The notes under the pieces were generated by a model. It saw only the letters and a list, made by a program, of their open reading frames with translations. It had not been told where the DNA came from and did no database searches. Both the position numbers and the translations under genes were made by a program. A stretch of DNA of 64,000 nucleotides from an uncultured Dorea sp. (GTDB taxonomy: Bacteria > Bacillota > Clostridia > Lachnospirales > Lachnospiraceae). Of this stretch, positions 25,724 through 34,322 are shown piece by piece; within the stretch, counting starts at the first letter, position 1, and each line of letters begins with the position of its first letter. The stretch is from contig CAJURK010000004.1 of NCBI GenBank assembly GCA_910588745.1, forward strand, positions 15,311 to 79,310, given 5' to 3'.

Positions 25724-26752
25724 TTATAAAAGACGAAGAAACGCTTCATAGAAAAATTTTTCTTTCTTTTCTTTATCGTCCTGAGGGACGCCTAATCTGT
25801 CAAGAGCCTTTTGAACTGCGGCTTTTGCTGAATGTACGGTGCTTCCCAATATATCCGGTTCTTTGCCGTTCATCCTGTTTTCGACAGACATGGCGAACAG
25901 CGTAGTAATCTGGGTCAGCTTGCCATCTGAATTCATTCCATAGCCGTTCGTACCGCTTTCTTCTTCCGCTTTAATCCAGGCATTTCTTACTTCATCCGGT
26001 GCGGAGGGACCCAGAATATCTAATCCGTTATGAGCGTTGCTTGATGCATGTGGGTTTGCTTTCCCCGCGTCTATGGTTTGAAAATAATATTCAGACATTT
26101 CGACAGCTCTCAGCAGCCTTTCCAGATCATCTTTGGATTTCGTATCCAAATGCCCCGGAGCGCCTGAATCCGGTGAGGTATTGCTTTTTACATTTTGATT
26201 CTGCTGATAAAAGGCTACATACTGCTCCAATTGAAGACGTTTTAAATCTGCGTCCGGGTTTTTTGCTAATTCCTGCATATCGTTCCATTCCCCTAAGTAC
26301 TGGACGAAATTTAGTTTCTGGTTGACGTCATAGCCGTTCAGAGCAACGTCGATCGGCACAGAATTACTTTTTACGCCTCCGTTTTGTTTGGCTAAATGTG
26401 CGTGTAAAGCTTTCATTTCTGCCGGGCTTGCATGGTAAGGATCTATGTTGTTTACAAAAATTTTCGTTTCAAACGCGTTGCCGGATGAATCCTTTCCCCA
26501 TGCGTAAATAACCGGATTCTCGTCGGTTGAACTTTCATCATATTTCATGTGTAATTCCTGGCCGCTTCCTGAAACCTGACTTACCAGGCAATTCATATAT
26601 ATTACGACATGCTGTCCATTTAGATTGTTGTCAGAATGAATGGCTTTGTCGATCAGGCGGTTTTGGAACCCAGCCGGATTTGTCTGCATGGACGCCGCGT
26701 TTCTATGATATGAAGATATATTGGATTGGGTTTTGCGAATTCCATTGATCAT
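25724..26752 (-). CDS. Unrecognised 342-residue protein
   Basis: ATG at 26752 has AAAGGAGGATG upstream on the minus strand. No signal peptide or membrane segment. Features: a Ser/Asn/Gln-rich start (INGIRKTQSNISSYHRNAAS), a region HVVIYMNCLVSQVSGSGQEL, a middle part predicted helical (LNFVQYLGEWNDMQELAKNPDAD), and a C-terminal part with NAHNGLDILGPSAPDEVRNAWIKAEEESG, then KLTQITTLFAMSVENRMNG and a final helical tail. Many Lachnospiraceae carry such polar, Met/Asn-rich proteins near small Mor-like regulators, but I know no function. It follows the Mor-like gene by 33 bp in one transcript. Confidence 0.7.
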   Translation of the reverse strand: MINGIRKTQSNISSYHRNAASMQTNPAGFQNRLIDKAIHSDNNLNGQHVVIYMNCLVSQVSGSGQELHMKYDESSTDENPVIYAWGKDSSGNAFETKIFVNNIDPYHASPAEMKALHAHLAKQNGGVKSNSVPIDVALNGYDVNQKLNFVQYLGEWNDMQELAKNPDADLKRLQLEQYVAFYQQNQNVKSNTSPDSGAPGHLDTKSKDDLERLLRAVEMSEYYFQTIDAGKANPHASSNAHNGLDILGPSAPDEVRNAWIKAEEESGTNGYGMNSDGKLTQITTLFAMSVENRMNGKEPDILGSTVHSAKAAVQKALDRLGVPQDDKEKKEKFFYEAFLRLL

Positions 26753-26785
26753 GGAATCATCCTCCTTTCGCATAATGGTTTGGTT

Positions 26786-27058
26786 TCATTTTGATTTTTC
26801 CTGCCGGATAATCCGCTGAATACTCTTCTTTGCCAGAAAATATTCTTCTGCAAGTATCTGTACGGATTTTCCTTCTATAAATTCCTTGTAAATCCGGGCA
26901 TTCCTTTTCGCAAGAGACGCCTTTGTTGCCGTCTGCTCTCCCCACGCCTTTTTTCCCTCCACCTTTTTGGGGATATAGAGCATAGCGCCGTCTACATACT
27001 GCTGCAATTGTTCGATTAATTCCTGCGGCAAAATATCTGCCGCACGTATATAATCCAT
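26786..27058 (-). CDS. Small Mor/CD3324-like HTH protein
   Basis: 90 residues from ATG 27058 (AGGTGA at 5-nt spacing on the minus strand; a GTG three codons earlier is inside that site). The N-terminal half (YIRAADILPQELIEQLQQYVDG) is the dimerisation helix pair of Mor/C-like activators, with the IPKK turn after it; the C-terminal half (RNARIYKEFIEGKSVQILAEEYFLAKKSIQRIIRQ) is a helix-turn-helix. Proteins of this type (CD3324 family) are frequent orphan regulators in Clostridia. It heads a two-gene minus-strand operon and may regulate it. Confidence 0.8.
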   Translation of the reverse strand: MDYIRAADILPQELIEQLQQYVDGAMLYIPKKVEGKKAWGEQTATKASLAKRNARIYKEFIEGKSVQILAEEYFLAKKSIQRIIRQEKSK

Positions 27059-27472
27059 ATCATTCACCTATATAGGGACTGCAGGTTCTGCTCCGGTTAA
27101 TCCGTCGTTCATAACCGGTGCTATTCCCTTATTTAAATTCCTGAAAAGAGTCCATAACAATCAACAGCTTTCTGCAATCCTGTTTCCTTTCTCTTTGATA
27201 CAACTTACCCTATATTGCTTTGGAAGATAAACGATCAACCCCTTTCACAACAAGTCTATAGAGATACATGGTTTTCCTACCATCTCCTTTCCTGTCGGTA
27301 TATTCGATAACCGAAAGCATCGCATAATTATTTTATCACACAGCGCATAAAATCAAAGCACATGTTTTTCTAAAATGAAAGATGTGCCTTATTTTATGAT
27401 CTCATTATTGCCATTAGGGAATCCGTCTTTTGGCTTGCCAACTAGGGGGAAGTGTTGTAGAATGATGCTATT
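27059..27472. other. Divergent intergenic region, 414 bp
   Basis: Pyrimidine-rich, with no ORF of interest. A possible minus-strand promoter lies near 27330-27360 (TTTGAT, 16 bp, TAAAAT). For the plus strand TTGCCA (27435-27440), 17 bp, TAGAAT (27458-27463) looks like a promoter, but would start transcription only about 3 bases before the next ATG. Confidence 0.4.
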
Positions 27473-29227
27473 ATGAAGATATTACTTGTGGCGGTAAATG
27501 CGAAGTTCATACATTCTAATCCGGCTGTGTATAGTCTAAGGGCTTATGCGCAGTCTTTTCTTCATGTCCGGGGCGGGGAGCGGACGGGGGCTTTCTGCAA
27601 ATGCGGAGAAGGGATGCGCGGGGAGAAACCGGAGATTTTGATTGGGGAGTATACGATTAACCAGCAGGTGGACGATATTCTGGGGGATATTTACAGGAAA
27701 GCGCCGGATATGCTTTGCTTTTCCTGTTATATTTGGAATATTTCCTACATAGAGAGGATTGTGAGGGAGATCCATAAGGTGCTGCCGGAGACAGAGATCT
27801 GGCTTGGGGGACCGGAGGTTTCTTATGATGCAAAAGAGACGCTTTTGCGGCTGCCGGAAGTTTCCGGGGTTATGAAGGGAGAAGGGGAAGAGACGTTTGC
27901 CCATTTGGCTTCGGGCGAACCGCCGGAAGGGCTGGCGGGGATTACTTATCGAAACAGAGAGGGGAAGATTTGTGAAAATCCCTGGCGGGATGTCATGGAT
28001 TTGAATAAAGTGCCGTTTATTTACCAGGATATGACAGACTTTGAACATAAAATCGTATATTATGAGAGCAGCAGGGGCTGCCCGTTCCAATGCAGTTACT
28101 GTTTGTCTTCGCTGGATAAGAAGCTCAGGTTCCGGGATTTGGAGCTTGTGTTCAGAGAACTCCAGTTTTTTATTAACCGGCGGGTGCCTCAGGTAAAGTT
28201 TGTAGACCGAACCTTTAATTGTAATCACGAACACGCGAAAGCAATCTGGCGGTATATTTCCCGGCATGACAGGGGAATTACCAATTTTCATTTTGAAATT
28301 GCGGCGGATCTGCTGGACGAGGAAGAGCTGCGGCTGATCAGCCGAATGCGCCCGGGGTTGATTCAGCTTGAGATCGGGGTGCAGTCAACAAACCCGGAAA
28401 CGGTAGGGGAAATACGCAGGAAGATGCAATTTGCCCGGGTGGCGGAACATGTCAAAAGAATTCGGAGGACGGGCAACGTGCATCAGCATCTGGATTTGAT
28501 TGCGGGTCTGCCTTTTGAGAATTTCGACAGCTTTCGGAAGAGCTTCCGGGACGTGTACGCATTAAAACCCCAGCAGCTTCAGCTTGGATTTTTGAAGGTG
28601 CTAAAGGGTTCTTTTATGAGTGAGAATCAGGAAAGTTACGGATTGGTCTGCCAGAGCGGGCCGCCTTATGAGGTTCTGCGCACCAGATGGCTGTCTTATG
28701 ACGAAGTGCTTCGCCTAAAAGGCGTGGAAGAAATGGTGGAAGTCTATTATAACAGCGGACAGTTTACGAACACGCTGCCTGTTCTGGAAGAGGGCTTTGG
28801 GGATGCGTTTGCCCTGTACGAGCGGTTATCGGAATACTACGAGGATCGAAAGCTCAACCGGATTCATCACGCCAGGGCGGCAAGATATGAAATATTGCTG
28901 ACTTTTGGGAAGGAAGCATTTCCGGAACAGGAAGAACGGCTTAGGGAGCTTTTGACCTATGACTATTATCTTCGGGAAAATGCAAAAAGCCGTCCTGCAT
29001 TTGCAGGGGAATACCGGATGGAAAAAACAGTTTTACGCAGGTTCTATGAGAAAGAGGCCGAAGAACATCGATACTTGCCGGAGTATGAGCAGTATGACAG
29101 AAATCAGATGAGGAAGATGACTCATCTGGAACACTTTGCGGAGCTGGGGGAAATGGTTCTTTTTGATTATAACAGAAGGGATCCGTTGACAAGAGAGGCC
29201 CGGACGGTTATTATTGCAAAAAAATAG
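27473..29227 (+). CDS. B12-binding radical SAM protein (DUF4080 type)
   Basis: 584 residues. The N-terminal cobalamin-binding Rossmann domain (ILLVAVNAKFIHSNPAVYSL) is followed by a radical SAM barrel with C203-x3-C207-x2-C210 (SSRGCPFQCSYC) binding the 4Fe-4S cluster, and a C-terminal DUF4080-like region. The B12-dependent class often methylates or rearranges unactivated carbon; the substrate is unknown. The ATG has no ribosome site at normal spacing: AGGGGGAAG lies 20 nt away but is well placed for a 4-codon ORF ending in ATGA over this start. Followed by its own small gene group. Confidence 0.88.
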   Translation: MKILLVAVNAKFIHSNPAVYSLRAYAQSFLHVRGGERTGAFCKCGEGMRGEKPEILIGEYTINQQVDDILGDIYRKAPDMLCFSCYIWNISYIERIVREIHKVLPETEIWLGGPEVSYDAKETLLRLPEVSGVMKGEGEETFAHLASGEPPEGLAGITYRNREGKICENPWRDVMDLNKVPFIYQDMTDFEHKIVYYESSRGCPFQCSYCLSSLDKKLRFRDLELVFRELQFFINRRVPQVKFVDRTFNCNHEHAKAIWRYISRHDRGITNFHFEIAADLLDEEELRLISRMRPGLIQLEIGVQSTNPETVGEIRRKMQFARVAEHVKRIRRTGNVHQHLDLIAGLPFENFDSFRKSFRDVYALKPQQLQLGFLKVLKGSFMSENQESYGLVCQSGPPYEVLRTRWLSYDEVLRLKGVEEMVEVYYNSGQFTNTLPVLEEGFGDAFALYERLSEYYEDRKLNRIHHARAARYEILLTFGKEAFPEQEERLRELLTYDYYLRENAKSRPAFAGEYRMEKTVLRRFYEKEAEEHRYLPEYEQYDRNQMRKMTHLEHFAELGEMVLFDYNRRDPLTREARTVIIAKK

Positions 29228-29242
29228 TAAAACAGTTATGAT
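29214..29242 (+). promoter_or_regulatory. Promoter inside the radical SAM 3' end
   Basis: TTGCAA (29214-29219), 17-bp spacer, TATGAT (29237-29242), about 42 bp before the small membrane ORF. Confidence 0.6.
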
Positions 29243-29283
29243 AAAATCGTATGATATTCATAAAATGGAAAGAGGGTTAGAAT

Positions 29284-29388
29284 ATGGATTTTCACAATAA
29301 AAAGATCAGGAGAATTATGGCAATCGTGATTCTCGTTATTGTGGCAGCAATGGTTGCAACGGCAGTGCTTCCGGCGATGACGATGTAG
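29284..29388 (+). CDS. 34-residue single-span membrane peptide
   Basis: ATG 29284 with AGAGGG seven bases upstream; stop TAG at 29386. The peptide has a basic start (MDFHNKKIRRI) and one transmembrane helix (MAIVILVIVAAMVATAVL), ending PAMTM. The ribosome site, promoter and basic-then-hydrophobic layout support a real small protein rather than chance. It lies 24 bp before the VanW gene and is probably cotranscribed. Function unknown; small proteins of this form often assist a membrane neighbour. Confidence 0.65.
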   Translation: MDFHNKKIRRIMAIVILVIVAAMVATAVLPAMTM

Positions 29389-29412
29389 AGATTTGGAGTA
29401 AGAGGTGAGGGA

Positions 29413-31011
29413 ATGGCGTCAATCAAAAAACATAGGAACGGCCGCAAGAAGGCAAATAAAAGCCGTAAAAAGAAGCTTAAGATGATTGCCCTGGCGACGG
29501 TAGCCGGGCTGGCTCTCATATTTGGAGGAGTCTATCTTGCGCTTAGAGGTTATGTAGGGAAGGTCGCGGAAGATGTAATCTGCAACAATGTATTTATCGG
29601 GACGATAGATGTATCCGGTATGACGAAAAAGGAAGCGGCGGAGGCGCTTCGGACGCAGCTTGGAACGGACGAAGGGCTGGCGGTGACGCTGAAACTCCGG
29701 GAACATAATATAGAAGCGTCTTTGAAGGAATTTGGCTATGACAGCCCGGATATTGATAAATTGGCAAAAAAGGCTGTTGACTATGGGAAAAAGGGCAGTA
29801 TGTGGAAACGTTTCCGACAGATGAAAAAGCTGGAGGACGAAGCTTATGTGTTAAAGGAGAAGTATACAGTCAGCGAGAAGGCGGTTGTGGGACTTCTTGA
29901 AGAAAAGGCGGCGCCTCTTCTTCAGGGGCCGGAGAACGCGTATATTACCAGAACGGAAGACGGCCAGCTGAATATTGTGGATGAAAAAGAAGGGGAGACG
30001 ATCGATGAGAAAGGAATGTCAGAGCGCATTACAAAATATCTGAACGAGAAATGGAAGCGTGAGCCGTTCAGTCTGGAGCTTGCGGTTATCAGAGAAAAGC
30101 CGGAGATTATAAGGGCGGATTTGGAAGAAGTGACAGATGAACTGGGCTCTTTTTCTACTTATGCAGGCGGAGGACAGCGCTGGACCAATTTGAAAACCGG
30201 GGTTGGAAAACTGAACGGCGTTATATTAATGCCGGGAGAGGAACTTTCGGTTTATGACACGACGGCTCCATACGATGAAGAACATGGATATGTGGAAGGC
30301 ACAGCTTATGAGAACGGGCAGGTGGTTCCCTCCTATGGCGGCGGAATCTGCCAGGTGTCCTCAACCCTATATAACGCGGTGATTTACGCGGAGTTGGAGA
30401 TTGTAGAGCGGTATCCCCATTCCATGGCGGTGGACTATGTGGAGCCTTCAAGGGATGCGGCGATTGCGGGCGGAGTTATGGATTTCCGCTTTAAGAATCC
30501 GTATTCGGCTCCAATTTACATTTTTGGGGAGATTGATTCGTCAAATCAGCTTCGGGTAGTAATATATGGGAAAGAAACAAGACCGGAAAACCGAAGTATT
30601 GAATTTGAAAGCGAGACCTTAAGTACAGAAAATTATGGCGTTACATATAAAGCGGCGCCGGGGCTGGCCTTTGGCCAGATGCAGTATACCGGAAGTCCGC
30701 ATACCGGCAGGGAAGCCCGTCTTTGGAAGGTGGTTTATGAGAATGGCGCCGAGGTTAGCAGGGATATTTTTAATACCAGCAGTTATGCCAAATCAGATCA
30801 GATTGTCGAGGTAGGAACCGCCGGAGGAAGCGCGGAGGCGATCAGCGCGTTGGAGGCGGCCATTGCAAGTCAGGATGGGAATGCGATTAACAGTGCGATT
30901 CAGGCGGGATACGGCGGATACAGCGACGGCAATGAAGATGGCGGAGCTTCAGAAGATGGAGGCGGCACGGAATCACAGCAGGAAGATGCAGAAACGGGGA
31001 TAGAACAATGA
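29413..31011 (+). CDS. VanW-family membrane-anchored protein
   Basis: 532 residues. Lys/Arg-rich cytosolic tail, one membrane anchor (about 25-45), then an outside part. Residues 55-240 hold peptidoglycan-binding-4-type repeats (GTIDVSGMTKKEAAEAL). The VanW domain (about 245-375) carries LPGE-type wording MPGEELSVYDTTAPYDEEHG and GGGICQVSSTLYNAV. A C-terminal Gly/Glu-rich tail ends it. VanW proteins are common cell-wall-associated factors in Clostridia, of unknown mechanism; this is unlikely to mean vancomycin resistance as no vanHAX genes are near. GTGAGGGA ribosome site. Confidence 0.9.
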   Translation: MASIKKHRNGRKKANKSRKKKLKMIALATVAGLALIFGGVYLALRGYVGKVAEDVICNNVFIGTIDVSGMTKKEAAEALRTQLGTDEGLAVTLKLREHNIEASLKEFGYDSPDIDKLAKKAVDYGKKGSMWKRFRQMKKLEDEAYVLKEKYTVSEKAVVGLLEEKAAPLLQGPENAYITRTEDGQLNIVDEKEGETIDEKGMSERITKYLNEKWKREPFSLELAVIREKPEIIRADLEEVTDELGSFSTYAGGGQRWTNLKTGVGKLNGVILMPGEELSVYDTTAPYDEEHGYVEGTAYENGQVVPSYGGGICQVSSTLYNAVIYAELEIVERYPHSMAVDYVEPSRDAAIAGGVMDFRFKNPYSAPIYIFGEIDSSNQLRVVIYGKETRPENRSIEFESETLSTENYGVTYKAAPGLAFGQMQYTGSPHTGREARLWKVVYENGAEVSRDIFNTSSYAKSDQIVEVGTAGGSAEAISALEAAIASQDGNAINSAIQAGYGGYSDGNEDGGASEDGGGTESQQEDAETGIEQ

Positions 31012-31958
31012 TTCAGTGGAAGATAGACGGAGCAGATCGCGGGGACGTCCAGGGAGAAAGGTATGCGTTTTTCTGTACTGGAACTTATTATGGAAGCATG
31101 AGGGATACCGGCGCTTACGCGTTGTTTGTTCAGGCAAATGAACTTGCCGGCAGAGGGGTGCGGGACGCTTCCGTGGAGATACTGATTTCGATTCCCCCGG
31201 ATATGGATAAAGCCAGGATCAATTCTGTCAGAAACCATATAAAAAAGGCGGTGAAAAGACTTTCGGAGGAAGGGTTTTCTGTGAAAAAACTGCAGATAAA
31301 AGGAGGCGTCCAGAGGGCGCTGCGGGCGCCGGCAGTCCGGATTACGGCAGCAGGGACGTCAGAGTTTCCCCGGGCTGTTTCTGCGTCGGAGATTGCGGGA
31401 GGCGGGGGAAACGCCTGCCGGTCCGAAAGGGAATGCCGGGATATCCTGTTGGTGGGTTGGATTGGTATAGAAGGGATGATCAGAATTATTGGAGAACGGG
31501 AACGTGAGCTTAGAGAGAGATTTACCCCGGCGTTTATCCGGCAGATGAAAAGCTATGACAGCGAGGTGCTGGGGCTTAGAAAGATAGCGGCGGCGCAAGA
31601 ACTGGGAATCTCTGTGATTCGTCAGATTACAGAAGGCGGGATTTTGGCGGCGCTGTGGAGGCTTTCGGAGGAAACAGGGCTGGGAATGGATTTGGATATG
31701 AAGAAGTTTGCTGTCAGGCAGGAAACTATAGAGGTGTGCGAATATTTCCGCCTGAATCCGTATCAGCTAACTTCCGGAGGGAGTTTTTTGATGTTGGCGG
31801 AATATGGCGGGGCTGCGGCAGAAGCGCTCCGGGAGAAAGGGATCGCTGCGGAAGTGATAGGACGGTTTACGGATTGTAATGATAAGGTGATCCGTAATGG
31901 GGAAGACGTTAGGTATGTTGACCGGGCGGGAGAGGATGAATTGATGAAGGTTTTGTAG
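31008..31958 (+). CDS. AIR synthase/HypE-like C-terminal-domain protein
   Basis: 316 residues overlapping the VanW stop by 4 bp (ATGA). The C-terminal half (about 140-310) resembles the ATP-binding AIR synthase-related domain of PurM/HypE/ThiL: ILLVGWIGIEGMIRII, SVIRQITEGGILAALWRLSE, LNPYQLTSGGSFLML. The N-terminal part (MIQWKIDGADRGDV..., VEILISIPPDMDKARINSV) is not a standard PurM N-domain, so the normal dimeric active site may be absent. No purine, hydrogenase or thiamine genes are near. Role unknown; coupling to VanW suggests an envelope or cofactor link. Confidence 0.7.
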   Translation: MIQWKIDGADRGDVQGERYAFFCTGTYYGSMRDTGAYALFVQANELAGRGVRDASVEILISIPPDMDKARINSVRNHIKKAVKRLSEEGFSVKKLQIKGGVQRALRAPAVRITAAGTSEFPRAVSASEIAGGGGNACRSERECRDILLVGWIGIEGMIRIIGERERELRERFTPAFIRQMKSYDSEVLGLRKIAAAQELGISVIRQITEGGILAALWRLSEETGLGMDLDMKKFAVRQETIEVCEYFRLNPYQLTSGGSFLMLAEYGGAAAEALREKGIAAEVIGRFTDCNDKVIRNGEDVRYVDRAGEDELMKVL

Positions 31959-31966
31959 GGGAGTGA

Positions 31967-32196
31967 GGTTCAGATACCGCCGCGCGGGAAACCGGCTGCA
32001 CAGCGCCCGTTCTTACGCAATGCTGGGGCGACGCGCCGGTGAACTAACTGCTAACTGCGGCTAGGATGTACAGGTATGCCTGTACATCCAAGTCTTCGTA
32101 AGCAGTGGATTTCACCTCTGCTAGGAACGCCCCTTTTATGCGTTGTGTAAGAATGGGCGCTGTGCAGCCGGTTTCCCGCGCGGCGGCATCTGAACC
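31967..32196 (+). repeat. Long rod-like structured element, copy A
   Basis: 57-nt arms (31967-32023 and 32140-32196) pair with three G-U and one A-C. Inside, GGGGCG/CGCCCC (32025-32030, 32128-32133), GGTGAA/TTCACC (32038-32043, 32111-32116), ACTGCT/AGCAGT (32047-32052, 32101-32106) and a perfect 11-bp hairpin GGATGTACAGG/CCTGTACATCC (32064-32089) continue the rod. The core matches copy B at 61324-61521, with compensatory changes. It starts 8 nt after the upstream stop. The rest of the 424-bp gap (to 32382) shows only a G-rich tract and the next ribosome site. Confidence 0.85.
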
Positions 32197-32382
32197 GCGG
32201 AGGGTGTTGGGGTTGTTGTTTGGGAAATTGGAGGCAGGAGAGTGTTTGTGGAGTGTTTGTGATGGAATCAGGGGGTGTGGAGAGCTTTTGTATGGTGGAG
32301 CTGAGTTGCGGCGCGCGAGGGTAATCGGTACCTGTAGGGGTATGTGAATTATATATGAATAGGTAGAAGGAGAGGATGAGTT

Positions 32383-32874
32383 ATGGAAGTTACGAGACGG
32401 CAGATTTTAAATTATATGGAAAGAAACTGCAAGGTTGACGCGGCGGAGCTGGCGGTTTTGCTGGGGACGGACGAGGCTACGGTAAAGGATGAGATCGCGG
32501 CGATGGAGAGGGAGAAGATTATCTGCGGATATCATACGATGATTGACTGGGACAAGGCCGGGGTAGATCAGGTGAACGCGCTGATTGAGGTGCGTGTGAC
32601 GCCTCAAAGGGGCAGGGGATTTGAGAAGATTGCGGAGAGGATTTATAATTACCCGGAGGTTTCTTCTATTTCGTTGATTTCGGGAGCGTATGATTTTTTG
32701 GTGACGATAGAGGGGAAATCGTTGATGGAGGTTTCCCGCTTCGTTTCAGAGAAGCTGTCGCCGATTGATGAGGTTGTGGGTACCGCTACGCATTTTATTT
32801 TGAAGAAATACAAAGATCACGGGACGATTTTGGCGCAGAAGGATAAAGAAGAAAGGATGCTGGTGACATTGTAA
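32383..32874 (+). CDS. Lrp/AsnC-family regulator
   Basis: 163 residues: an N-terminal winged HTH (RRQILNYMERNCKVDAAELAVLLGTDEATVKDEIAAMEREKIICGYH) and a C-terminal RAM domain (NALIEVRVTPQRGRGFEKIAERIYNYPEVSSISLISGAYDFLVTIEG) that oligomerises and binds amino acids. ATG behind GAAGGAGAGG. The last base of its stop codon is the A of the aminotransferase ATG, so the two are coupled; the regulator probably controls this pair in response to an amino acid. Confidence 0.93.
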   Translation: MEVTRRQILNYMERNCKVDAAELAVLLGTDEATVKDEIAAMEREKIICGYHTMIDWDKAGVDQVNALIEVRVTPQRGRGFEKIAERIYNYPEVSSISLISGAYDFLVTIEGKSLMEVSRFVSEKLSPIDEVVGTATHFILKKYKDHGTILAQKDKEERMLVTL

Positions 32875-34043
32875 TGAGAAATCCATTATCGAAACAGATT
32901 ACAGAAATACAGCCTTCGGGAATCCGTAAATTTTTTGATATTGTAAGCGAGATGAAGGACGCTATATCCCTGGGAGTCGGGGAACCGGATTTTGATACGC
33001 CCTGGAGAGTTCGGGAGGAAGGAATTTATTCCCTGGAGAGAGGGAGGACTTTTTATACATCGAATGCCGGCCTGCAGGAATTAAAGGACGAGATCAGTAA
33101 ATATCTGGAACGAAAGATTGAAGTAAGTTATGACCCGAAGGATGAGGTGGTGGTTACTGTTGGAGGAAGCGAGGCGATTGACCTTGGATTCCGGGCCATG
33201 TTGGATCCGGGGGACGAGGTGCTGATTCCTCAGCCTTCTTACGTGTCGTATCTTCCCTGCGCGGCTTTGGCCGGAGGGACGCCGGTGGTGATTCCGCTGA
33301 AAAATGAGAATGAATTCAAGCTTACCAGGGAGGAGCTGGAGGCGGCGATTACTCCAAGGACGAAGATTCTGGTGCTGCCATTTCCGAATAATCCTACAGG
33401 AGCGATTATGACGAAAGAGGAATTGGAGCCGATTGCCGAGGCTGTGATCCGGCATGACTTGTATGTGATGTCGGACGAAATTTATTCGGAGCTTACCTAT
33501 CAAGGGGAACACGCGTCTATTGCATCCCTGCCGGGAATGCGGGAACGAACCCTGGTAATCAATGGGTTTTCAAAAGGGTTTGCTATGACCGGCTGGAGGC
33601 TGGGATATGTGTGCGGGCCGAAGCTTATTGTGGAGCAGATGTTAAAGATCCACCAGTATGCAATTATGTGCGCGCCTACCAACAGCCAGTATGCGGCGGT
33701 GGAGGCTCTTCGTAGCTGCGGCGGAGAAGTTGAGAAAATGCGGGAGGCATATAATCAGAGGAGACGGTATCTGGTCAGTGAATTTGCCCGTATGGGACTG
33801 GAATGTTTTGAACCTTACGGCGCATTTTATATTTTCCCCAGTATACAGGAATTCGGCATGACCTCGGAGGAATTTGCTGAGAGATTTCTGGAGGAGGAGA
33901 AGGTTGCGGTGGTGCCGGGAACTGCGTTCGGAGCATGCGGCGAAGGGTTTTTGCGGATATCTTACGCATATTCCTTGGAGGATCTGAAAGTGGCGCTGGA
34001 AAGGTTTGAAAGGTTTGTGGGAAAACTGCGGAAAGCAAGGTAA
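32874..34043 (+). CDS. PLP-dependent class I/II aminotransferase
   Basis: 389 residues, fold type I. Landmarks: GVGEPDFDTPWRV near the start, FPNNPTGAIMTKEEL, SDEIYSELTYQGEHASI, and the PLP lysine in INGFSKGFAMTGWRLGYV (about residue 232). A C-terminal Arg that binds the substrate carboxylate fits FLRISYAYS. The substrate is uncertain: aspartate, aromatic or branched-chain amino acids are all found in this group. Coupled to the Lrp gene, pointing to amino-acid metabolism. A terminator lies about 70 bp after the stop. Confidence 0.92.
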   Translation: MRNPLSKQITEIQPSGIRKFFDIVSEMKDAISLGVGEPDFDTPWRVREEGIYSLERGRTFYTSNAGLQELKDEISKYLERKIEVSYDPKDEVVVTVGGSEAIDLGFRAMLDPGDEVLIPQPSYVSYLPCAALAGGTPVVIPLKNENEFKLTREELEAAITPRTKILVLPFPNNPTGAIMTKEELEPIAEAVIRHDLYVMSDEIYSELTYQGEHASIASLPGMRERTLVINGFSKGFAMTGWRLGYVCGPKLIVEQMLKIHQYAIMCAPTNSQYAAVEALRSCGGEVEKMREAYNQRRRYLVSEFARMGLECFEPYGAFYIFPSIQEFGMTSEEFAERFLEEEKVAVVPGTAFGACGEGFLRISYAYSLEDLKVALERFERFVGKLRKAR

Positions 34044-34108
34044 CAGAAATGAAGCGGAAGAGTCCATACTTTCCGGTTAGAAGAATTTCGGAAATGAGTT
34101 GTTTATGT

Positions 34109-34140
34109 TCTCCCGGAGCGCATGCTTCGGGAGACGTTTT
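34109..34140 (+). terminator. Terminator after the aminotransferase
   Basis: TCTCCCGGAGC (34109-34119) pairs with GCTTCGGGAGA (34123-34133), one G-U pair, followed by CGTTTTG. Confidence 0.7.
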
Positions 34141-34211
34141 GTGTGATAGATACGAAAGACTGAGGGGGCGGGTAAAATAGAAGTATAAAAAATGAAATGT
34201 TTAGAAGCGTA

Positions 34212-34240
34212 TTGAAAAAATGCGGGATGTGTGATAAGGT
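34212..34240 (+). promoter_or_regulatory. Promoter of the Uma2 gene
   Basis: TTGAAA (34212-34217), 17-bp spacer, TAAGGT (34235-34240), about 80 bp before the start. Confidence 0.5.
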
Positions 34241-34322
34241 GTACATAAATTCTATTTTGTTCCTAGATTTTCTGTGAACAGTACTGCTGCGGCAGGAGCC
34301 ACAGAACAAAGGGGGGAAGCGT

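Noticed and set aside
29413..31011. Vancomycin resistance locus
   Set aside because: VanW alone is a common clostridial protein; no vanH, vanA/B ligase, vanX or vanRS genes adjoin.
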